NCBI GenBank assembly: GCA_004376385.1
Contig: SOJY01000015.1
Location: forward strand, 1 to 5,376
Origin: Candidatus Bathyarchaeum sp.
GTDB taxonomy: Archaea > Thermoproteota > Bathyarchaeia > Bathyarchaeales > Bathyarchaeaceae
Direction of reading: 5' to 3'
DNA length: 5,376 nt
The stretch's first letter is position 1, and each line of letters begins with the position of its first letter. Of this stretch, positions 1-5,370 are shown one piece after another. A program made the translations under genes and the position numbers. Under the pieces are notes generated by a model. That model saw only the letters and a list, made by a program, of their open reading frames with translations, was not told the DNA's origin and made no database searches.

Positions 1-2
1 TT

Positions 3-1349
3 GTTGATGGGATAGGCGAAGAATGGAAAAGGCGGAAACTTAATTCGATTATCGTGGTTGCGTTCCATGCAGACTTGGAAGTGGCGCAGCTAAAACATTT
101 TCTCCCTCTCTTCTTCGTTGAGGAGCTCATAGACAGCGGCTATTCCATCAGCCCAGTTGTGTATATTGGAGCGTTGCGAGATATTGGCAGAGGCTATCAC
201 CGAGGAGACATTAGAGAGCGGGTTGCAGAGGCGCACAAATTTTTCCAAGGAGTCTTTTCTCCAAGTGCAAAGGCGGTGATTGTTGAGGACAGAGTGGAAA
301 TCCAGAAAGACGTCTACAGTATCTTAAGAATTCTTGATTTTGAAAAGAGCCTCCAGAACATCCTCAGTCAAATAAACACACGAGAGAAGCTTCTTGAAGC
401 AACGAGAGTTAAGCTCAAAGAAAAGACGTATAATCTCACAGAATACGACAAAGAGCTTCTTGAGATTTACCTGTTTGACAGAAATAAACTTGGAACAGAA
501 ATAAAGACGTACCCGTATGTCAGCTGGGGTTTAGAGTCCCTCAGTTATTTAGGAACATCATACAACATTTTTGACAAATCGAATGCAGGTCTCTCCATCC
601 TCAAAAAGTTGATCTGCGCAGACCACAATATTGGATACCCCGCAACTATTGTTTTGCCTGACCCAGTTACGATCTCCGGAAAGCCCATGAGATACTTGCA
701 ATCAAGAGACCTGAACCCAGATGAGACACTATTCATAAGTGACTCGTATAGAGATGTTAGCCGCAAAATTTACGAACAGGAAAAAGTCTCCCCAAAATTC
801 CTCGATTATCTTGCAAGGAATATCATTCAGCCATTTGCTCCAGCAACCAGAAAGAAAGGCGAGGAACCATGCTGGAAAAAGATTGGGACAAAAAATCATG
901 TGGAAGATGAGACGGTGTCCCGTGAGATAAAGCGGCTTTGTTTGAAATACTACTGGGACTTCATAAAAACGTATTACACGGCTATGGAAACAATTCTGGG
1001 AACTCACGAGAGCTTGTTTGTTCCAGAGGAATTAACTGAAAAAACATTGGATGCTTTAGGCTCAAAACGGAACAGACAGATTCTCATTGAATTGGCTTCC
1101 CATTATCAAAAACATGCTTCGCAGATGACGGTAAATGAACTGTTCGAAAAGATGGAACTGAAAAATGGAGCAAAGAAGGGGATTTGGAGAAATTTGGAGA
1201 CTCTTGTAAGGTGTGGCTTGGTAGACAGGATTCCGGAAGGCAGGAAACTCCACAAATACAGCATATATGGAAACAAAACCACAATCAGAATACGATTGCC
1301 TCTTACTGAGGTGCGACAACGAGAACGACAAAAAATAGGTGCGAAATAG
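3..1349 (+). CDS. Synthetase-like protein with C-terminal winged helix, 5' partial
   Basis: The frame is open from the left edge (first full codon at 3) and contains no ATG, GTG or TTG before GTG 54. No Shine-Dalgarno precedes that GTG, so the gene most likely starts outside the window. Residues below are counted from GTG 54 (431 residues to the stop). I do not recognise a named family. The N-terminal 270 residues follow the order of a class Ic (Tyr/Trp) aminoacyl-tRNA synthetase: a strand then QLKH (12-15) where HIGH would be, followed by PLFFVEELIDSG; a YPYVSWGLESLSYLG segment (153-167) where the YP-M-QA-D segment lies; GKPM (209-212) where KMSKS would be; then ETLFISDSYRDVSRKI, like the IF-DS-EE--KKI segment. 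Both catalytic signatures are degenerate, so aminoacylation is unlikely. Residues about 331-415 look like an ArsR-type winged helix (SKRNRQILIEL, VNELFEKM, NLETLVRCGLVDRI, then a basic wing). Inference: a regulatory or RNA/DNA-binding paralogue. CDS certain; family about one in three. Confidence 0.9.
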   Translation, partial: VDGIGEEWKRRKLNSIIVVAFHADLEVAQLKHFLPLFFVEELIDSGYSISPVVYIGALRDIGRGYHRGDIRERVAEAHKFFQGVFSPSAKAVIVEDRVEIQKDVYSILRILDFEKSLQNILSQINTREKLLEATRVKLKEKTYNLTEYDKELLEIYLFDRNKLGTEIKTYPYVSWGLESLSYLGTSYNIFDKSNAGLSILKKLICADHNIGYPATIVLPDPVTISGKPMRYLQSRDLNPDETLFISDSYRDVSRKIYEQEKVSPKFLDYLARNIIQPFAPATRKKGEEPCWKKIGTKNHVEDETVSREIKRLCLKYYWDFIKTYYTAMETILGTHESLFVPEELTEKTLDALGSKRNRQILIELASHYQKHASQMTVNELFEKMELKNGAKKGIWRNLETLVRCGLVDRIPEGRKLHKYSIYGNKTTIRIRLPLTEVRQRERQKIGAK

Positions 1350-1353
1350 CGCG

Positions 1354-1373
1354 ATTTTTGGTCCTTTTTTTGG
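1354..1373 (+). terminator. T-rich transcription stop after the first gene
   Basis: Two T-runs (five, then seven T) begin five bases after the stop codon at 1347-1349. There is no strong hairpin before them. Archaeal RNA polymerase stops at such U-rich stretches, so this would separate the first gene from metY. The call is inferred from base composition and position only. Confidence 0.5.
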
Positions 1374-1409
1374 CTTGGTGTAGGGTCTATTCGTAGTTGA
1401 TTTGCAGTG

Positions 1410-1423
1410 TTGGCGAGCGCCAA
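1410..1423. repeat. Inverted repeat TTGGCG-AG-CGCCAA
   Basis: Perfect 6-base arms with a 2-base centre lie about 90 bases before the metY start. With so short a centre it cannot form a good RNA hairpin as drawn (the loop would open the inner pairs), so a binding site for a dimeric regulator is the more natural reading. It shares two bases with the next inverted repeat. No regulator gene is identified. Confidence 0.5.
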
Positions 1424-1441
1424 TATTCTTTTTGGAATATT
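1422..1441. repeat. Inverted repeat AATATTC / GAATATT
   Basis: Perfect 7-base arms (1422-1428 and 1435-1441) flank a 6-base spacer. The left arm can pair instead with AAAGAATAT at 1451-1459 (9 pairs from 1423-1431), so two exclusive folds exist if the region is transcribed. The AT-rich arms could also be promoter or operator DNA. Confidence 0.5.
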
Positions 1442-1455
1442 TTTCACAAGAAAGA

Positions 1456-1472
1456 ATATAACGCCGTTATAT
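1456..1472. promoter_or_regulatory. Palindrome ATATAAC-GCC-GTTATAT, probable metY promoter/operator
   Basis: Perfect 7-base arms flank a 3-base centre, 42 bases before the metY ATG. Each half contains a TATA-like stretch (ATATAA and TTATAT). If one serves as the TATA box, transcription would start about 25 bases downstream, near 1485-1500, giving a short leader that still includes the metY ribosome site. A protein bound to this palindrome would then cover the TATA box and repress. This is inferred from spacing and symmetry. Confidence 0.5.
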
Positions 1473-1502
1473 GTTGAGCTTTTACAACATTAGTTAAAGC
1501 AT

Positions 1503-1509
1503 GAAGTGA
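1503..1509 (+). promoter_or_regulatory. Ribosome binding site of metY
   Basis: GAAGTGA is one mismatch from GAGGTGA and lies 5 bases before ATG 1515. This decides the start: the in-frame GTG at 1506 sits inside this site and has no site of its own upstream, so ATG 1515 is preferred. Confidence 0.6.
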
Positions 1510-1514
1510 ATATA

Positions 1515-2816
1515 ATGCCTAAAAAAAGATTAAGTACATTAGCGTTGCACGCTGGACAAGAAGCCCCTGACCCAGCGACAGGAGCAAGAGCAGTTCCCAT
1601 ATACCAGACCACATCATACGTTTTCAGAAACACAGAACATGCAGCAAATCTCTTTGCACTAAAAGAATTCGGAAACATCTACACCCGAATCATGAACCCA
1701 ACAAATGACGCCTTCGAAAAACGAATTGCTGCCATCGAGGGAGGCACAGGCGCATTGGCAGTGGCTTCTGGACAAGCTGCAGAAACTTTGGCGCTCTTAA
1801 CAATTACGCAACTAGGTGACGAAATCGTATCGGCGAATAACCTCTACGGTGGAACATATCAACTGCTTCATTACACTTTTCCTAAGCTGGGAAGAAAAAC
1901 TACCTTCGTTGACTCCCAAAAACCGAAGGAATTCAAGAAAGCAATCACAGACAAAACGAGAGCAATATACGCGGAGACAATTGGCAACCCGAAATTGGAT
2001 ACGCCAGATTTTGAGGCAATAGCAGAAATTGCGCACGAAGCAGGTATCCCCTTTGTTGTCGACAACACTGTTGGAATTGGGCTAGTCAGACCCATAGCGT
2101 ATGGAGTGGACATAATCGTAGATTCTGCCACCAAATACATTGGGGGACATGGAACGTCTATCGGCGGAGTAATCGTTGATTCCGGAAAATTTGATTGGAG
2201 CAACGGCAAATTCCCTGAATTCACTGAACCAGACCCAAGTTATCATGGACTAAAATATTGGGAAACCTTCGGGAACTTTCCGGGCTTAGGAAACGTGGCA
2301 TTCATCATCAAGGCACGAGTACAGTTGCTTCGAGACCTAGGACCAGCGTTGAGTCCATTCAATGCTTTTCTGTTTCTTCAAGGATTGGAAACTTTACCCT
2401 TAAGGATGAAAAAACATTCTGAGAATGCTCTTGCTGTAGCTCAATTTCTGAAAGAACATCCCTTAGTTGCATGGGTAAACTATCCAGGATTAGAAGAACA
2501 TCCCAGTCACGAACTGGCAAAAAAATATCTGAAAGGCAACTATGGAGGCATTGTTGGTTTTGGAATAAAGGGTGGATTAGAAGCTGGAAAGAGGTTTATC
2601 GAATCGGTGAAACTTCTTTCACATCTCGCCAACATAGGAGATGCAAAGAGCTTAGTTATTCATCCTGCATCAACGACGCATCAGCAATTAACTAGAGAAG
2701 AACAGGAGGAAACAGGAGCTACAGAAGATTACATACGGCTTTCAATCGGCATTGAAGATGTTGAAGACATTAAGGAGGATATTGACCAAGCTTTACGCGC
2801 TGCAGTAAAGCAATGA
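1515..2816 (+). CDS. metY: O-acetylhomoserine sulfhydrylase (aminocarboxypropyltransferase)
   Basis: A cytoplasmic PLP enzyme of the Cys/Met metabolism family (fold type I). It replaces the acyl group of O-acetylhomoserine with sulfide, giving homocysteine and acetate. From ATG 1515 the protein has 433 residues, a normal MetY length (MetB/MetC relatives are nearer 380-400). Visible are the N-terminal LHAGQEAPDPATGARAVPIY signature; Y56 and R58 in IYTRIMNPT, which in the family contact PLP phosphate across the dimer; SGQAAE (85-90); Y111, which stacks on the cofactor; N158; D183 in VVDN; and the Schiff-base lysine K207 in SATKYIGGHGT. SLVIHPAST (379-387) and R408 in YIRLSIG match the substrate-carboxylate region. 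The long MetY-type insert with the HGLKYWE segment favours MetY over cystathionine synthase or lyase. It is first of the metY-metX-metW set, downstream of a repeat-rich leader. The gene looks intact. Sulfide as donor is inferred from family; activity with methanethiol (direct methionine formation) is possible. Confidence 0.96.
   Translation: MPKKRLSTLALHAGQEAPDPATGARAVPIYQTTSYVFRNTEHAANLFALKEFGNIYTRIMNPTNDAFEKRIAAIEGGTGALAVASGQAAETLALLTITQLGDEIVSANNLYGGTYQLLHYTFPKLGRKTTFVDSQKPKEFKKAITDKTRAIYAETIGNPKLDTPDFEAIAEIAHEAGIPFVVDNTVGIGLVRPIAYGVDIIVDSATKYIGGHGTSIGGVIVDSGKFDWSNGKFPEFTEPDPSYHGLKYWETFGNFPGLGNVAFIIKARVQLLRDLGPALSPFNAFLFLQGLETLPLRMKKHSENALAVAQFLKEHPLVAWVNYPGLEEHPSHELAKKYLKGNYGGIVGFGIKGGLEAGKRFIESVKLLSHLANIGDAKSLVIHPASTTHQQLTREEQEETGATEDYIRLSIGIEDVEDIKEDIDQALRAAVKQ
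2791..2810 (+). other. Hairpin in the last codons of metY
   Basis: CTTTAC (2791-2796) and GTAAAG (2805-2810) pair. Inside them GC/GC can also pair across a 3-base loop, leaving one bulged A. It lies entirely inside coding sequence just before the TGA, and no T-run follows, so it is not a normal terminator. It might affect mRNA stability between metY and metX, or be chance. Confidence 0.3.
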
Positions 2817-2828
2817 AACGCGCAGCAA

Positions 2829-2868
2829 CCCTACAAGGGAACCCCCCTCATTGTATAAATGGAGGTGA
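2829..2868 (+). promoter_or_regulatory. metX leader with a hairpin that covers the Shine-Dalgarno
   Basis: The 58-base metY-metX gap contains CCTCATT (2846-2852), which pairs with AATG-g-AGG (2858-2865) across a 5-base loop with one bulged G. This buries the core of the metX Shine-Dalgarno GGAGGTGA (2861-2868). AGGG (2836-2839) can pair either back with CCCT (2829-2832) or forward with CCCT (2845-2848). The forward pairing would free the ribosome site; the backward one would leave it covered. Pairings are read from sequence; the switch function is inference. Confidence 0.4.
2861..2868 (+). promoter_or_regulatory. Ribosome binding site of metX
   Basis: GGAGGTGA is a full-strength Shine-Dalgarno placed 6 bases before GTG 2875. 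It fixes the non-ATG start of metX and shows that metX is initiated independently of metY rather than by stop-start overlap. Confidence 0.9.
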
Positions 2869-2874
2869 CAACCA

Positions 2875-4005
2875 GTGACAGAAAATGTTGGAAACGTGGG
2901 AACAGTAGAAACAAAGTATTACACATTCGGTAATTCACCAAAAGAGTTGACTCTTGAATCCGGAGAAAAGCGTGAGCCAATCACTCTAGCTTACGAAACA
3001 TACGGCAAGCTCAATCAAAAAAAGTCGAATGCAATCTTAGTTCTTCATGCCCTTTCTGGAGACGCCCACGCTGCAGGCTTGCATAAGGGAGATAAACGTC
3101 CTGGTTGGTGGGATACAATGATTGGATCAGAAAAGGCTTTGGATACGGAGAAATATTTTGTTGTATGCTCCAACGTGCTTGGTGGCTGCAAGGGCTCAAC
3201 AGGACCATCATCAACTAACCCTAAAACAGGCAAACCCTATGGCACAAAATTTCCAATCATAACCATACAAGACATGGTTAGTGCACAACGCCGCTTGATT
3301 GACCACTTGGGGATTGATAAACTCTTAACGGTAATCGGTGGGTCCATGGGGGGAATGCAGGTTTTGCAGTGGATGATTTATTATCCAGACAGAATAGGTT
3401 CTGCGATTCCAATTGCTACGACAATGAAGCATTCTCCACAACAAATCGCCTTCAATGAGGTGGGTCGCCAAGCAATCATGGCAGACCACAACTGGAATAA
3501 TGGTGACTACTATGGCCGTTCGGCTCCTGACAGAGGGTTAGCTGTAGCTAGAATGGTGGGGCACATAACGTACATGAGTGACGTTTCGATGGCTGAGAAA
3601 TTTGGTAGGCGCCTCAAGAATCATGGAAGACCGTTCAAGTTTGGCACAGACTTTGAGGTTGAAGGATACCTACGATACAGGAGCGACAATTTTGTGAAAA
3701 GATTTGACGCTAACTCTTACTTGTACATAACCAAAGCAATCGATTACTTCAACATCTTAAATGGAAAAAAGCTATCTAAAATCTTCAAAGACCTAAAAGC
3801 AAAAGTTCTCGTATTAGCGTTTAAATCAGATTGGCTGTATCCGGCATACCAATCCAGAGAAATTGTTAAGGCATGCAAACTGGCAGGGGTCGATACTACA
3901 TACTGCGAAATCAACTCCACATATGGACATGACGCCTTTCTTTTGGAAATCAAAGAAGAAACGCATCTGATCAAACATTTTCTAAGAACGGTATCTAACG
4001 GATAG
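2875..4005 (+). CDS. metX: Homoserine O-acyltransferase, MetX type (probably acetyl)
   Basis: A cytoplasmic alpha/beta-hydrolase-fold enzyme that moves an acyl group from acyl-CoA to the hydroxyl of L-homoserine, making the substrate of MetY. It has 376 residues, usual for the family, and starts at GTG behind a strong Shine-Dalgarno. Family signatures appear in order: LAYETYGKLN (38-47); LVLHALSGDAHAAG (55-68); PGWWDTMIG (76-84); CSNVLGGCKGSTGPSS (98-113); NPKTGKPYG (115-123); FPIITIQDMV. The nucleophile elbow GGSMGG gives S157; the acid is D319 in FKSDWLYP; the base is H352 in YGHDAFLLE. The triad is complete. Between them lies the helical lid (about 185-285). MetX proteins can use acetyl- or succinyl-CoA; I cannot settle this from sequence, but pairing with a MetY favours acetyl. 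Separated from metW by 13 bases, so the two are surely co-transcribed. Confidence 0.96.
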   Translation: MTENVGNVGTVETKYYTFGNSPKELTLESGEKREPITLAYETYGKLNQKKSNAILVLHALSGDAHAAGLHKGDKRPGWWDTMIGSEKALDTEKYFVVCSNVLGGCKGSTGPSSTNPKTGKPYGTKFPIITIQDMVSAQRRLIDHLGIDKLLTVIGGSMGGMQVLQWMIYYPDRIGSAIPIATTMKHSPQQIAFNEVGRQAIMADHNWNNGDYYGRSAPDRGLAVARMVGHITYMSDVSMAEKFGRRLKNHGRPFKFGTDFEVEGYLRYRSDNFVKRFDANSYLYITKAIDYFNILNGKKLSKIFKDLKAKVLVLAFKSDWLYPAYQSREIVKACKLAGVDTTYCEINSTYGHDAFLLEIKEETHLIKHFLRTVSNG

Positions 4006-4012
4006 GAGAAGG
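4004..4012 (+). promoter_or_regulatory. Ribosome binding site of metW
   Basis: AGGAG (4004-4008) overlaps the metX stop codon TAG (4003-4005), and an overlapping AGAAGG (4007-4012) stands 6 bases before ATG 4019. The overlap with the stop suggests translational coupling of metX and metW. Confidence 0.8.
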
Positions 4013-4018
4013 AATTAA

Positions 4019-4630
4019 ATGAAAAATCCGTCCTCTAAGTTAGAACACAGGATTATTCTCGATTGGATCAGGCAATACTCTTCAGTGTTGGATCTTGGCT
4101 GCGGTGACGGAGAGCTAACAACGTTACTTGTTCAAGAGAAGCAGGTGCGTGCTCAGGGCATAGAAATTGATGAACAGGCAATTCATGAATGTGTAGCGCA
4201 GGGATTAAGCGTCTTTCAACAGGATATAGACACTGGATTGGCTGAGTATTTGGACAAGTCCTTTGATTATGTTATATTAAGCCAGACTCTTCAGCAAGTG
4301 AAAAAGCCAGATTTTGTTCTAAAAGAAGCTTTGAGGGTTGGAAAACAAACCATTGTTAGCTTCCCAAATTTTGTATATTATCCTGCGAGATTCCAGATAT
4401 TTTTTCGAGGAAAAGTTCCGGTGACGCCTTCACTTCCCCACGAATGGTATGAAACACCAAATTTGCACTTTCTAGGTATTTCCGATTTCATTGAATATTG
4501 TACTCAAAGGAAGATCAACATCAAGGACTCGGCATTCATAAGAAAACACAAAAGAGTACGATTTTTTCCAAACTTTTTCGCGGAAATAGGAATGTTCCTG
4601 ATTTCCGATGAACAAAGAACTGAAGCTTGA
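4019..4630 (+). CDS. metW: MetW, methyltransferase-fold partner of MetX
   Basis: A 203-residue class I SAM-dependent methyltransferase-fold protein of the MetW family, about the usual size (near 200). Motif I is VLDLGCGDGELTTLL (23-37). The acidic end of the second strand is E49 in GIEID, and D69 follows in FQQDID. Family-specific stretches are SFDYVILSQTLQQV (81-94), LRVGKQTIVSFPNF (105-118), the RGKVPVT segment, and LPHEWYETPNLH (139-150), which matches bacterial MetW closely. In several proteobacteria metW sits beside metX and both are needed for homoserine acylation; no methylated substrate is firmly known to me. The placement 13 bases after metX supports the same partnership here. The last codon and stop lie within the left arm of a terminator-like hairpin. 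The C-terminal 30 residues are basic and less conserved. No sign of damage. Confidence 0.93.
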   Translation: MKNPSSKLEHRIILDWIRQYSSVLDLGCGDGELTTLLVQEKQVRAQGIEIDEQAIHECVAQGLSVFQQDIDTGLAEYLDKSFDYVILSQTLQQVKKPDFVLKEALRVGKQTIVSFPNFVYYPARFQIFFRGKVPVTPSLPHEWYETPNLHFLGISDFIEYCTQRKINIKDSAFIRKHKRVRFFPNFFAEIGMFLISDEQRTEA

Positions 4631-4656
4631 AACGAAATACGTAAGCTTCTTTTCTT
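4622..4656 (+). terminator. Hairpin-plus-T terminator closing the met genes
   Basis: GAAGCTT (4622-4628) and AAGCTTC (4643-4649) pair across a 14-base loop and are followed at once by TTTTCTT. The left arm includes the first base of the metW stop codon TGA (4628-4630). The layout is that of an intrinsic terminator; the stem is modest at 7 pairs. Confidence 0.6.
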
Positions 4657-4692
4657 GGTTAAATGAAGGTTATACACAGAAACCCGTAATGC

Positions 4693-4770
4693 ATGCAACC
4701 AACAGAATCCACAGAAGCACCAATTGTCAACACAGAAAAACTTACCAAAAGGAATAATAGCATCTTTTGA
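4693..4770 (+). pseudogene. Possible remnant of an ABC-transporter ATPase start
   Basis: A 25-codon frame starting at ATG 4693 and ending at TGA 4768. The stretch APIVNTEKLTKRN resembles the opening of ABC ATPases (strand, then a T-x-x-LTKR-like turn just before the first glycine-rich loop), but the frame stops before any Walker A motif. No clear ribosome site precedes it. It may be a decayed gene end or chance; similarity is to a short and common motif, so confidence is low. Confidence 0.2.
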
Positions 4771-4791
4771 TTTCGAGTTTTACTAATTTTC

Positions 4792-4813
4792 CTCCTCAAT
4801 TGCCGTGGGGGAG
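4792..4813 (+). other. Small hairpin in the leader of the membrane-protein gene
   Basis: CTCCTC (4792-4797) pairs with GGGGAG (4808-4813), five Watson-Crick pairs and one G-U, across a 10-base loop, 35 bases before the next start codon. The AT-rich stretch before it (about 4771-4790) could hold a TATA box. The CCTC units could also pair weakly with the ribosome site at 4838-4842. The remaining part of the 4631-4848 gap shows nothing I can name. Confidence 0.3.
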
Positions 4814-4837
4814 CCTCAGCAAATCATCAGCTAAAAA

Positions 4838-4842
4838 GAGGG
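4838..4842 (+). promoter_or_regulatory. Ribosome binding site of the small membrane-protein gene
   Basis: GAGGG lies 6 bases before ATG 4849. This supports the short downstream frame as a translated gene. Confidence 0.7.
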
Positions 4843-4848
4843 AAAGAA

Positions 4849-5085
4849 ATGGAAAACAAAGCTCTCAACACTAATGAGAAAATTTTGCTATTAGGTATTC
4901 TTCACTATGTTGTAGCGATTTTCCTGATAATAGTTAAAATTGCTCCCTTTAACGTATTACTTTCCGACATACTCTTAACCGAACAAACATATGCAGTACT
5001 TCTGGCTGACAGCATAATCATGGGCTCAATACTCTACGCGCTCTCCGGTCCCCTACAAAAAAACCCTCAAAAAATTTCAGGCTAA
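4849..5085 (+). CDS. Small hypothetical membrane protein, two helices
   Basis: A 78-residue protein behind a good ribosome site. I do not recognise a family. A short polar start (MENKALNTNEK) leads into a hydrophobic helix at about residues 12-34 (LLLGILHYVVAIFLIIVKIAPF), a 12-residue polar linker containing LLTEQ, a second helix at about 47-68 (YAVLLADSIIMGSILYALSG), and a short polar, lysine-containing tail. An inside-inside topology with a small external loop is plausible from the lysines at both ends. There is no cysteine, no metal motif and no cleavable signal. It stands alone after the met terminator, and its last 9 bases overlap the end of the decayed minus-strand domain. It may be a subunit or regulator of a membrane complex, but nothing nearby shows which. 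Confidence 0.7.
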   Translation: MENKALNTNEKILLLGILHYVVAIFLIIVKIAPFNVLLSDILLTEQTYAVLLADSIIMGSILYALSGPLQKNPQKISG

Positions 5086-5238
5086 CCTCCAAAAATAGCC
5101 AAAATAATTGCACACACATTTAGTCTTCCACGAACTCATGGGTTGTCCGCAGCAAACCAGAGTTCCAGCACCAGACTCAACAACTTCAACTATGTCCCCG
5201 CAGATTTTGTAGGCGTATAACTCCCTTTTTTCTTGCGT
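5077..5238 (-). pseudogene. Degenerate desulforedoxin-type domain (desulfoferrodoxin N-terminus)
   Basis: Read on the minus strand, the frame between TAG 5242-5244 and TGA 5077-5079 contains ICGDIVEVVESGAGTLVCC followed by GQPM. This aligns without gaps to desulforedoxin, the small iron site also found at the N-terminus of desulfoferrodoxin (superoxide reductase). Three of the four cysteines are present with the right spacing (C, then CC 16 residues on). The first, in C-x-x-C, is tyrosine (TAC in place of TGC). No ATG, GTG or TTG lies between the upstream stop and the domain; an ACG at 5236-5238 sits just where a start would be expected. After GQPM the sequence (KTKCVCNYF...) is unlike the superoxide reductase domain. 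It overlaps the convergent plus-strand gene by 9 bases. Domain identity is strong; loss of function is inferred. A sequencing error or non-standard start is the alternative. Confidence 0.75.
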
Positions 5239-5262
5239 GTACTAGTTATCTGTTAAAACTTT

Positions 5263-5280
5263 AGGCGATTTACAGCGCCT
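5263..5280. repeat. Inverted repeat AGGCG / CGCCT
   Basis: Five-base GC-rich arms (5263-5267 and 5276-5280) flank an 8-base spacer. It lies just outside the upstream end of the minus-strand remnant, so it may be its old operator or the end of a transcript from the right. No T-run follows directly on either strand. Short enough to be chance. Confidence 0.3.
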
Positions 5281-5307
5281 GAGAAGTCACATGAAAAAGA
5301 TGGGTTG

Positions 5308-5370
5308 ATGAGGTTTTACGTGCTTGAGTTCCGAAAGGATTTTAATGTAGATGAAAAACAGAAGGTTTAG
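5308..5370 (+). other. Tiny frame before the right edge, possible leader of the next gene
   Basis: ATG 5308 opens a 20-codon charged frame (MRFYVLEFRKDFNVDEKQKV) that ends at TAG 5368-5370. One base later ATG 5372 begins, with AGAAGG (5360-5365) 6 bases before it, which may start a gene lying outside the window. The tiny frame has no good ribosome site and I recognise no family; it may be chance or the start of a broken gene. Confidence 0.2.

Noticed and set aside
54..56. GTG 54 as the true start of the first gene
   Set aside because: The frame is open to the left edge, no Shine-Dalgarno precedes it, and the residues before it read as plausible protein.
1506..1514. GTG 1506 as the metY start
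   Set aside because: It lies inside the GAAGTGA ribosome site that serves ATG 1515, and adds only three residues not expected in the family.
2471..2695. Second plus-strand frame inside metY
   Set aside because: It is out of frame with a clearly coding metY and is rich in Arg and Ser as expected of a shadow frame.
2811..2850. Resemblance to the SAM-I riboswitch core (ATGAAAC...GCAACC) after metY
   Set aside because: The helices around the core are absent, upstream bases are metY codons, and the spacing to later motifs does not fit. Only about 12 scattered bases match.
2853..2860. GTATAAAT as a TATA box for an internal metX promoter
   Set aside because: It touches the Shine-Dalgarno. A start about 25 bases downstream would fall after the metX start codon, so it could not yield a transcript with this ribosome site.
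4504..4698. Minus-strand frame of 64 residues across the end of metW
   Set aside because: It is a shadow of metW and its terminator, with low-complexity composition and no ribosome site or recognisable domain.
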